The position numbers were made by a program, and so were the translations under genes. From Hevea brasiliensis (Eukaryota; Streptophyta; Magnoliopsida; Malpighiales; Euphorbiaceae): DNA of 64,000 nucleotides. This document shows, piece by piece, positions 36,366 through 46,039 of the stretch. Location of the stretch: positions 83,069,652-83,133,651 of the forward strand of contig NC_079496.1 in NCBI RefSeq assembly GCF_030052815.1. The letters are read 5' to 3'. Under the pieces are notes generated by a model. It worked only from the letters and a program-made list of their open reading frames with translations, ran no database searches and was not told the DNA's origin. Position 1 is the first letter of the stretch. Each line of letters starts with the position of its first letter.

Positions 36366-37785
36366 TGTAGCACCCTCACTGTAGCAATTCCGCACATTCT
36401 ATTGTTTCGGTGACCGGTGTCTGTCCGGATAGGTAGAACATCTAGATAAATATTTATACTAAAGTGAGGAGTCATAATTAACTCAAATATTAATAAGAAA
36501 AATTTAGGAAAAATTTTAGAAATAAAATACAACCGAGTTAAATGAGCCGATGTCCTAGCGATGGGTAACCCAGTGGGAAGTTGCGGTCTTCACAACTAGA
36601 AGCCCTAAACCCAGGAGAAATTCATAAAATAATTTTTGAGACTCCAGAGAAGAGTCATTGAGGTTTCTATGGCATTAGAATGCCAAGAAAATGTTTAAAA
36701 ATTTTTTTCGATCAGTACAGACAATTTTGGCTCAATAAGCCAAACGGAGGGCATTTTGGTCATTTCGTCTTCAGAGATGATTTTTTACTGACTTTTCCAG
36801 TAAAGTAAATAATTATTATGACATAAAATATGAATAAATATTGCTAAAAATTGAATTGGAAATCAGTAGAAAAGAAAAGGAAAGAAAAATGAAAGAAATT
36901 AGGAATTATGACATCATATGATGCCATTAAACACTCTCCACCCAATCACAACTTGACAAACTAATTAAAAAGAGACAAAATGAAAAACCAATCTGCACTC
37001 CCATTTTCAAACAGCTGCAACATAGAGAGAAAGAGAGAGAGAGAAGGGGTTTCACCATTGATGAAGCTTGTAAGCTTCATTTTCTCCCTTATCTCACCCC
37101 AAAACTCCGAGTTGTCTTCACTAAAATTTCATCTTACACCTTGAGGAAGCTTTAAGTAGCAGAAAATTGAAGAGATATTGAAGTTTTAACAAGCCAAGAA
37201 AGTGGTTAAAAGAGATTAGTGCTATTTTCTTCCATATTCTTTTAGTAAGCTTAAATTTGAGCATGAAAATGGAAAGAATTGTAAAAAAAATTGAGAAATT
37301 ATTCATGTTTGATGGAAGAAGAATTTTGGTCAGCATGCGTACCTATGGGAATTGATGAATTTAAATGAAATAAAATGTGTTTATTGGTGATTGAATGTGT
37401 TAGATGGCATGGATAGCATGAAATGGACACTTTGGGAATTAGGGTTTATGAAAAATTAGAGTTTTGCTTATGTAATGGTATATTAACATTGCAATGGTCA
37501 ATTAGTGACCATTTGCATGTGTGTGAGGAGGAATTGAAGTGGCTAAGGATAATGGAGATGAGCTTAGGCATGCTGCCCTTGGTGACCTGCAGGACTAGGT
37601 ATGAGTCCAGTAGGTTTGGGCAGCTATAACTAGAATTGTATAGTTTCAATTGGTGCAAGGCCAATTGGACATGAAACTAGACACATAATGGCACAACTTT
37701 GGTGAAGAAACCCTGCCCAGAAAACCAAACCAAGTTGACCTAAAAATTACCCTAATCCGGGTGATCAACATGTTGTCTCTAGAAA

Positions 37786-37820
37786 ATGACCAAATGAACA
37801 GTGTTTGTTCAAATGGTCAT
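37786..37820 (+). other. Conserved CCAAATGAA inverted repeat, LTR I copy
   Basis: Arms ATGACCAAATGAACA and TGTTCAAATGGTCAT pair over 15 bp with two mismatches around a 5 nt loop. Confidence 0.65.
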
Positions 37821-38845
37821 AACTCACTCTAGAAAAATTCAATTGTCTTGAAATTTTACCAGCAGAAAGCTGAGACATAGCCCTACAACTTTCATGAAGA
37901 AACAAATCCAAATTCTGACCATAACCTAGTCAAATTGCTAACCAAACTTAGGTTACCAAATCTGGAGAAACCAAATTGACCAGAAATTCTGGGTACAGGT
38001 CAATTCGGCCAGTTATGGTAAAATGACCATAACTTGAGCTACAAAACTCCAAATGGAGTGATTCAAAAAAAGAAATGTATCTAGACACGTGTGTCAGATT
38101 AAATAGATTGGCATGCCAATAGGGTATTGTTTAGCAGTACTACAAAAGGCTTTATGCCTGTATTCATGGCTTTATACCCGTATTCATGGCTTTATGCCAA
38201 CATTCATGGCTTTTATGCCTGATTATGTGTTGTCATGGCTTTTTAGCTATACTGACTACATACGTGATTGACGTTCTGCGTCCCATGGTATGACAACCCG
38301 AGGCACCGCGGTGTCCAGTGTCAACGACCCATTATCCAGTTTAGTCAGCCTGTCGTAGGTTACTTGGGCAGTCTAATTTATTAAAATAAGTTATGAATAC
38401 TAGCAATTAAAAATGCTAGAAAGTAAATAAATGAGAAGAAGTTCTGAAATAAATTAGATTAGCTCCAAAAATTTATTCCTTAGAATGATTTAAAGTAAAT
38501 TAAACTAGTTCTAAAAATTTTAAATATTATGAAATGATTGTACACAACTTAGAAAGTATCAAAGAAGTGATAAAAAGACTAGTAGAAGAATTATAACTTA
38601 AATAACATTACAAATGTGACTTTCATAAGAATATAAGTATAAGTATAAAATTTTAGATTTATTTGTACATTATATAAATGATTATTGTAAACTTATGAAA
38701 GAAGTGATTCTAGAGAGCAACATAAATGACGAAAGATATATTGTATGAAAAATTTCATATGAACCGAGTAAAATTCTTGAGTATAGAAAATATACTCCAA
38801 TTATTTTTACTTGTTATATTATTTCTTTGTTATATTATTGCACTA

Positions 38846-38887
38846 CTAAGCAGTAATGCTTAGCGTGATGAATTTGTTTCATCGCGC
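38846..38887 (+). other. Conserved two-hairpin element, LTR I copy
   Basis: CTAAGCA-GTAA-TGCTTAG at 38846-38863, followed by GCGTGATGAA pairing with TTCATCGCGC up to 38887. Upstream reads CACT. Confidence 0.7.
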
Positions 38888-39508
38888 AAGTACTGAAGTT
38901 AAAGCCCAACGAATACTAAACAGAGATTTTGGAGTCTGATCTGTAGAGTGTTCAAGGTTGTCACCTCCTCAGCAATGCATGTAGATAGGGCCCATATAGA
39001 TCATATTATGTATTTTGTATATTATAATTATTTATTATTTATAATGTAAACTATGAATTGTATGTTGAAATATAGATCATGAAACTGTAATTAATTTATA
39101 GATCATGTAAATTATGAAATTATGTAAATTAAGGAAATTTGAAAATTTTGCTTATGTAATTTGAGAATGTTTACTTATGAATTGAGTATGAATAGATTTG
39201 TACAAATGAGTATGTGAATTATAAGAATTGAATGTGAGATGAATATGATGAGCATGAATGATACTTTTATTGTAAAATATTATTGAAAATTTCAAGCAAG
39301 TGAATAGTGAAATACGTCAACTAATGATAAAATAGGAGAAACTCCGCTGGTTTCTCCATAGAAAAATAGTTGATATTAAATTAAATGAATTCAAAATTAC
39401 TAAAATAGTAAAGTAAGATAAGATAGGGTGCTCTAGCACCGAATGTAGCACACTTTGCTCAGCTACACTGTAATCGGGTGAGGGGTGTTACATATTACTA
39501 ACATGATT

Positions 39509-40792
39509 AAAGGTTCATTTAAGGTATTCCTTGTTACTGATTGGGTGGCCATGGCACGCTATGCTAGGTGTCAACCATGGTCTATGAGATACCTAAAATA
39601 ATTTAGAGAAATCATTTATGATAAGAAAGAGTTTTGATGATATTAAGAGTTAATATCATATCTCATTACCAATTAGTGATGAGCCTAGTAAGTCACACAC
39701 ATACACAAGATAATCACCAAGTAAAATGTGATTTAATTGATTAATTAAAGAGTTTAATTGATTAATTAAATAGGTTTGGTTTGTAATAAGATTGCAAAGT
39801 CCCTAGCATGACTTGAAACCAAATCTAGGTTATTGGATGTATAGTAAAAGTTAAATTTATATTTAAAGTGTTTAAATATGAATTTAATTATGAGAAATTA
39901 ATTAATAGAGATTAATTAATTAATTTGTATTTGATATAAATTGATTTGAAGAGGAGAAATAATGATTTTGGGTTGAGAACTCAAAATTACAAAATAAGGG
40001 TAATTTGGCATTTCACATGGTGACATGTGGCACCATGAGATGGTGATACATGGCATCATATAAGTTTGCCATTTGTCTTCCTATCATGCAAGGTGATCAA
40101 AGTCAAGATTAAGTCTAGCTTTGACACTTGGCTTAATGTGATTAGGTCAATTAAAAATAAGATGTAATGTGGTGGTGACATGTGGCATAGGGTTTAAGTG
40201 ACTTAATGACCTAATTATAAAAAAGGGAAAAGAAAGAAGAACAAAACACAACATAACACTGTCCCTCAAAGGTGGCGGCACCTATTCTTCTCCCTCTCCT
40301 CTTCTTGCTTTCTCATCAATTCAAAGAGAATAACCCAAAATCCTCTGAATTAAAATTGCTAGAAATTGTTTCTGTTGTCCTATACACACATATAACCTCT
40401 CTAAAGGTAAGAACCCAATTTATAATTGGTTGGCAAAGGCTTGAGAAGCAAATTGGGGGCTGCCCATTGGTGATCTTGGTGTGGACAAGCTAGAGGGATA
40501 ACACTTGGGGTCCTAGGTGCTTCCTAAAGGTGCCAATTACATCCGTAGTGCATCAAAAAGGTTGGTGCTCTAACTTCTCTTTTAAACTAGGGTTTAAATG
40601 AATTAATTTGTTAATTCATAATCTTGAATGGCAAACATAGATCCTAATACATATTAAAAATGTTTTAATATGCAATTGAGCATTGAAATTAATTAGACAC
40701 ATAAGAGATGTGGCATGATGTATGTAACCCTAGAAGAAAAATTTTGAAATTCAATGCTCTAATGAACCAATCACCATGCTTCCGCTCCTTCA
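39509..40792 (+). mobile_element. Copia A 5' LTR, second segment
   Basis: Continues A's LTR after the second TGATT and ends TTCCGCTCCTTCA. No gene. Confidence 0.9.
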
Positions 40793-40794
40793 AT

Positions 40795-40807
40795 TGGTAT
40801 CAGAGCC
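40795..40807 (+). promoter_or_regulatory. Primer-binding site of Copia A
   Basis: TGGTATCAGAGCC, complementary to initiator tRNA-Met, two bases after the LTR end. Confidence 0.92.
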
Positions 40808-42390
40808 ACTATATTTGCCATTTAGATTGATTATTGAGATTTAATTATGTGATTGAATTAATCTAAAGCTGTTTGGATTAACCAAAGATGGTAGCATGCA
40901 TGTTGAAGGTTCTCATGTGTGGCGGCTTGCATGGTTGTGTACACCAACCATACGCATGGTTTTTGGGTTTGATGTATGGGCTTGGTTTTTAAGGCCCATA
41001 ATTAGGCCCATGCTTAATTAAATTGTTTAATTAAGAATTTTAATCATACAATTAAATTTTGATTTAATTGTTTGAATGAGATTCAAATCTGAATTTTTAA
41101 ATTTGTTTGAATGAAAGTCAAATCTGAATTTTTAAATTTGTTTGAATGGGATTCAAATCTGAACTTTTAAATTTGTTTGAATGAGATTCAAATCTGAATT
41201 TTTAAATTTTTTTGAATGAGATTCAAATCTGAATTTTTTAGTTGAATATGAGATATTCAATTTAATTTTAGTATGTATGTTTTATTTAATTGTTAAATGG
41301 TAATATGCATGATGGATGATCATGGACAATAAAAGACCAATGTGATTAAAATAATTAATTTTATTTTAGGGCATATATTATAAATATTGTAATAATTTTC
41401 GGTTGTAATTTCATTTATTTAAGGACTTTAAAGTTTATATTCTTGTAAATTCGCCTTGGCATGCCAAGGATTACAATGTAATTGGATTGCAAGAAGATCA
41501 AGGAGCTCAAGGGCATTGGTGGGACTAGTGGTAGGAATTTAAGATCAAGTGTTGATTATGTACTCATTCAGCAACTCTTGTAAAACGAATGAAATCAAAT
41601 GCACCTAGGAATGCCCTGATTCAATTCTTGGTGGCTCAGAATTGAATCCCTTAGAAAGTCCATGATCATACCATATTTATTCTTTATCGATGAATGCATG
41701 AGATGTATGGGATTATATGCAAGTGTATGATATATGCATGCTAAATGGATAATGTGCAAAGTGAGACCATAATAGTAATTAGGACGACCACAAAATCTTC
41801 CAAACAAATGATTAAGTTGGAAATGGTATAATTAAAGTAATTATATCATGGGCCTTCCATTGAGATACTTATTTTAAGAAATTTTAAATACTTGCATGTG
41901 ATGCAATTAATTTAAGAGATTTTCTTAAGAATAATTGTTAAGCATGAGATGTTGTAAATATGTAAATAAGTTGATGGCTAATAATGGATGTGCCTGAGGA
42001 CATCCATTATTTGTATGTTTACTGGCTTAATGGGATTAACTTAACTAATGCAAGATAAATCAATAATAGATATGCCTGAGATTTTGAGCATTCGGGGCTA
42101 GATAAAGGATTGAACCTCACGTGAGATGTGATGGGCAAGGAGTTGCTCACTCATAGTTTATTGTAATTCCAATAATGGATGTACCTAAGGATGATCAATA
42201 AGACTATAAGAATTAATCACCCACTAGAAATCCATCCAACTAGGATTTTCGTTTCCTATTTTGGAAGTGTAGGATTCGCCAAGTTAGTGGGAGGACCAAT
42301 TTGATTAAAAGACCATTATCATTTTGGTTAATTACTTGATATATTTATTAATTAATATAGTTATTTTCTGTAGTTATTCTTCTGATAATA
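40808..42390 (+). other. Copia A leader
   Basis: A 1.6 kb leader without a credible ORF. It has the 35 bp minisatellite at 41071-41245 and three AATAATGGATGT/AATAGATATG motifs. A 12 bp perfect inverted repeat, AATAATGGATGT with ACATCCATTATT, lies at 41980-42011. Confidence 0.75.
41071..41245 (+). repeat. Hairpin minisatellite in Copia A leader, 5 units
   Basis: Units start at 41071, 41106, 41141, 41176 and 41211 (exact 35 bp period). Most contain TTTGAAT-N3-ATTCAAA followed by TCTGAATTTTTAAAT. Confidence 0.88.
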
Positions 42391-43285
42391 ATGAGCACAC
42401 AACAACCACCACTATCCAATATCCTTGCGAGCATACTTGATCACAAAAGATTGATAGGACCTAATCTTTCTGATTGGCTAAGAAATTTAAAACTTGTCCT
42501 AAACCTATAACGTATTGGATATGTTCTAGACTCAAATGTTCCTGGTCCCTTACCTCCAGAGGCCACTCAAGAGGAACATGACACTTTGGACAAGTGGAAA
42601 GAGCATGATATGAGAGCCAAGTGTTACATGCTTGCTTCTATGAGTAATGAGTTACAGAAGCAGCATGAAAATATGCAAAGTGCTAGTAAGACCCTCCTTT
42701 ACCTACAAGAGTTGTATAGTGAGCATAGCAGGAATGCTAGGTATGAGATATCTAAGTAGCTATTTCGAATGAGGATGCTTGAGGGATAGAATGTTGGAGA
42801 TCATGTCTACAAGATGATTCGGCTTATAAAGTAGCTAGAACATCTTGACTTTAACATGGATTTCTAACTTCAAACGAATTTGATCTTTTAGTCCCTACTT
42901 GAGTCATTTGAGAATTTTGTGATAAATTTCTATATGACTAAGCAGGAATACACCTTTGCTGGTTTACTTAACATGCTTGTTGTTGCCCAAAAGAATATGT
43001 CGGGCAATAAAGGAAAAGAGGTAGCTTTGATTGCATCTTCTTCTGCTGGAAAGTCCTACAAGAAGAAGGGCAATAAGAAAAAGAAACCTCAAGTTCCAGG
43101 ATCTTCCAAGATGATAGCCAAATAGAAAAACAAAGACAAAAGCTGACAAAGCCAAGGGAAAGTGTTTCTACTGCCAAAAGGATAGGCACTGGAATAGAAA
43201 TTGCCCAGAGTATAGCAAGTAGTAACAGAATGCAGTAATGAGATATTAGACTCCGGGTTGGTAATGGCTCAACTATTAAAGCTTT
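42391..43285 (+). pseudogene. gag: Copia A gag, heavily mutated and truncated
   Basis: Starts ATGAGCACACAACAACC like B and D gag. TAG stops at 42757, 42787, 42832, 42889 and 43123 stand where D or B read CAG or CAA, and a TAA at 42865 stands where D reads CAA. The knuckle text CFYCQKDRHW is still visible near 43160. About 150 bp, including the protease active site, is missing near 43214 by comparison with D. The gene is cut at 43285 by Copia C; GCTTT before the insertion is the expected duplication. Confidence 0.85.
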
Positions 43286-44629
43286 TGTTAGTAGTATGCC
43301 CTAGAGTATATAATTAAGTATGTATCTTGTACATATTTTATTAATAAAAGGCATTTTCACTTTTCTGTTTACATAATATATTTATGTGTAATAGAAAAGG
43401 TCCATTGATATTTTATTAGAAATTCTATTCTTAAGTTGTTAAGAATATGAGTGACAGTATTTCTAGCACAAAGTATCATAAATTGGTTCACATTCAAGGA
43501 TACTTCACAATAAGGACATGACTTATCCAAAAAGATTGTAATCATTTTTGTTCCCAAGTTATTTAAATGAGATGTAAATAAGATGGAATGGCGAGTCTCA
43601 TGCCATATAACAAACATGATAGGCACTTATGCATGATAAGTAGGCCGAACCAGTGACATTTATGATAAGCACATGGAGTTTACTCTTGTCAATGCATTCT
43701 CATAACTCATATCAGTGTATATAATCTTTAAACCTGAGATAGCATAGTTATCTTGTATATAGGTGGTTTGAGTTTGATACTGCTTTCATGCTTGTACTGT
43801 GTATGGGTATATGGGCATGTGTTGGCTCCTATTAGTTATATATAGAGGTAGTTGTTGATCAAGATGGAATTTGTTACCCTAAGTAAATAGGGATAAAATC
43901 CTATGTTCATTTAATTGTTCTTGATGTTTCAAGTTCCTAGCCAGGACAGATAGATTTAATCAGAAAAGAGTTTCTGATGAGGAAATCTTTTTAATCAAGA
44001 ACTGGAATTAAAAGAGAACATAATATTCATAGCAAATGGGATTTGATATAAACCATGACTCCAACTCGAATTGGGATTTTGTAACAAGGAGATTCTAGTG
44101 CATGGTAACACATGATTAAAGGTTCATTTAAGGTATTCCTTATTACTAATTGGGTGGCCATGGCATGCTATGCTAGGTGTTAACCATGGTCTATGAGGTA
44201 CATAAAATGATTTAGAGAAATCATTTATGGTAAGAAAGAGTTCTGATGATATTAAGAGTTAATATCATATCTTATTGCCAATTAGTGATGAGCCTAGTGA
44301 GTCACACACATACACAAGTAATCACCAAGTTAAATGTGATTTAATTAATTAGTTAAAGAGGTTAATTGATTAATTAAATAGGTTTGGTTTGCAATTAGAT
44401 TACAAAGTCCCTAGCATGGCTTGAAATCAAATCTAGGTCATCGGATGTGTAGTATAAGTTAAATTTATATTTAAAGTGTTTAAATATGAATTTAATCATG
44501 AGAAATTAATTAATAGAAATTAATTAGTTTATATTTGATATAAATTGATTAGAAGAGGAGAAAGAATTATTTTTGGGTTGAGAACTCAAAATTAAGACAC
44601 AAGGGTAATTTGGTCACTTCACAAGGTAA

Positions 44630-44658
44630 CATGTGGCACCATGAGATGGTGACACATG
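44630..44658 (+). other. Conserved Copia LTR hairpin
   Basis: CATGTGGCACCAT-GAG-ATGGTGACACATG, 13 bp arms with one mismatch. The same structure occurs in LTRs A, B, D and S. Confidence 0.6.
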
Positions 44659-44760
44659 GCACTACACATAAGCTTGCCATTTATCTTTTAATCATGTAAG
44701 ATGATCAAAGTCAAGATTAAACACTTGGCACAATGTGATTGGGGTCAATTAAACTAAGAG

Positions 44761-44814
44761 CCAATCAGAAGATAACATGTGGTAAGGGTTTTAAGTAATA
44801 ACCTAATTATATAA
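44761..44814 (+). promoter_or_regulatory. Candidate Copia C LTR promoter
   Basis: CCAAT at 44761-44765 and TATATAA at 44808-44814, spaced as in LTRs B and S. Confidence 0.55.
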
Positions 44815-45387
44815 TGTGATGTTATGAAACAGTAAAAGAACCATCTAATTTTTCTCATTGTGTGCCGCCACCCAAAGAGACTCTCTCATCTCTTCTTCTT
44901 CATCTCTCATCAATTCAAAGAGAATTGTCAACATTCTCTTGAATTAAAATCGCTAAAAATCGTTTCTAGTGTCCTATATATATCTGTAATCTCTCTAAAA
45001 GGCAAAACCTCAATTTCTAATTGATTAGAAAGGCTTGAAAAGCTGTTCAAGGGGCTGCCATTGGTGATCTTGGTGTGGACAAGGTAGAGGGACAACATCT
45101 GGTGTCCTAGGTGCTTCCCAAAGGTACCAAACACAACTACAGTGCATCAAAAAGTTAGTGCACATGTTCTTGATTTAATCTAGGGTTCTAATGAATTAAT
45201 CTGTTAATTCTAAAATCTTAAATGGCAAATGTAGATCCAAAAACATATTAAAGGTGTTTTAATATGCTATTGAACATTGAAATCAAATAGGTAAATAATG
45301 AATCTTGCATGATGCATGATACCTTAGAAGAAAAATTTTGAATTCAATGATCTAGACTAATATTTTTCATACTTTCGCTCCTTCAAT

Positions 45388-45400
45388 TGGTATCAGAGCC
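45388..45400 (+). promoter_or_regulatory. Primer-binding site of Copia C
   Basis: TGGTATCAGAGCC, two bases after the LTR. Confidence 0.92.
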
Positions 45401-46039
45401 ATTATATTTTCCATTTAGATTGTTTAATATATGATTTAATTGTGTGATTTGATCATGAGATGATTGATTCATTACTGGTTGCAAAGAATAGGTGGTGGCA
45501 TGATGATGAACACCTATGGTGCGCATGGTTTGGTGCATTCAACCATGCGCATGGCTTTTGGGCTTGAATGTGGGCTTGGTTTCAAAGCCCATAATTAGGC
45601 CCATGACTAATTAAAGTGTTTAATTAGGAGTTTTAATCACACAATTAAATTTTGATTCAAATCTGAATTTTTAAATTTGTTTGAATGTGACTCAAATTTG
45701 AATTTTTAAATTTGTTTGAATCATATTCAAATCTGGATTTTTAAGTTGAATATGAGATATTCAATTTAATTTAAATATTTATGTTTTATTTGATTGTTAA
45801 ATAGTGATATGCATGATGGATGATCATGGACAGTAAAAGACCAATGTGATTGGATTTATTTCTTTTATGTTTCTTTGGGTTGTAAATTAATTAATTTATT
45901 TTAATTTATTTTAGTGACATGTATTATAAAGGTTGTAATATTTTTTGGGTTGTAATTTTATTTATTTGGTTCTTGTAAATTCGCCTTGGTATGCCAAGGA
46001 TTACTATGTAATTGGATTGCAAGAAGATCAAGGAGGTCA
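45401..46039 (+). other. Copia C leader, cut by Tekay E
   Basis: Collinear with the D leader up to AAGGAGGTCA. It contains two full and one partial minisatellite unit (45651-45750). Tekay E enters after GGTCA (46035-46039); the C gag-pol is not in the window. Confidence 0.82.

Larger units (their letters stand above)
36366..39492 (+). mobile_element. Tekay-type solo LTR I
   Basis: A 3127 bp LTR, TGTAGCACCC to GGGTGTTACA, with no internal region. The flanks TACTT (36361-36365) and TATTA (39493-39497) each differ by one base from TACTA, the sequence expected at this point of the Copia LTR. Insertion with later mutation of both copies therefore fits well. It contains a GA-rich microsatellite near 37026-37050, the CCAAATGAA inverted repeat (37786-37820) and the two-hairpin element. 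Confidence 0.9.
24649..39503 (-). mobile_element. Ty1/Copia element B, full-length with two nested solo LTRs
   Basis: Minus-strand element. The 3' LTR is 24649-26755, the internal region 26756-32153, and the 5' LTR is in three pieces (32154-32891, 35004-36365, 39498-39503). Gag, protease and integrase share one frame with only in-frame stops; RT-RNase H is partly out of frame. Without solo LTRs S and I it would be about 9.6 kb. The long gag leader and 2.1 kb LTR are family traits seen in A, C and D. Confidence 0.9.
43286..45385 (+). mobile_element. Copia C 5' LTR
   Basis: A complete 2100 bp LTR from TGTTAGTAGTATGCC to TTTCGCTCCTTCA, followed by a primer site, so it is the 5' LTR of a plus-strand element. 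A conserved hairpin lies at 44630-44658. Confidence 0.93.

Noticed and set aside
40795..40807. tRNA gene remnant
   Set aside because: TGGTATCAGAGCC is only the complement of the tRNA-Met 3' end next to an LTR, i.e. a primer site; no tRNA body is present.
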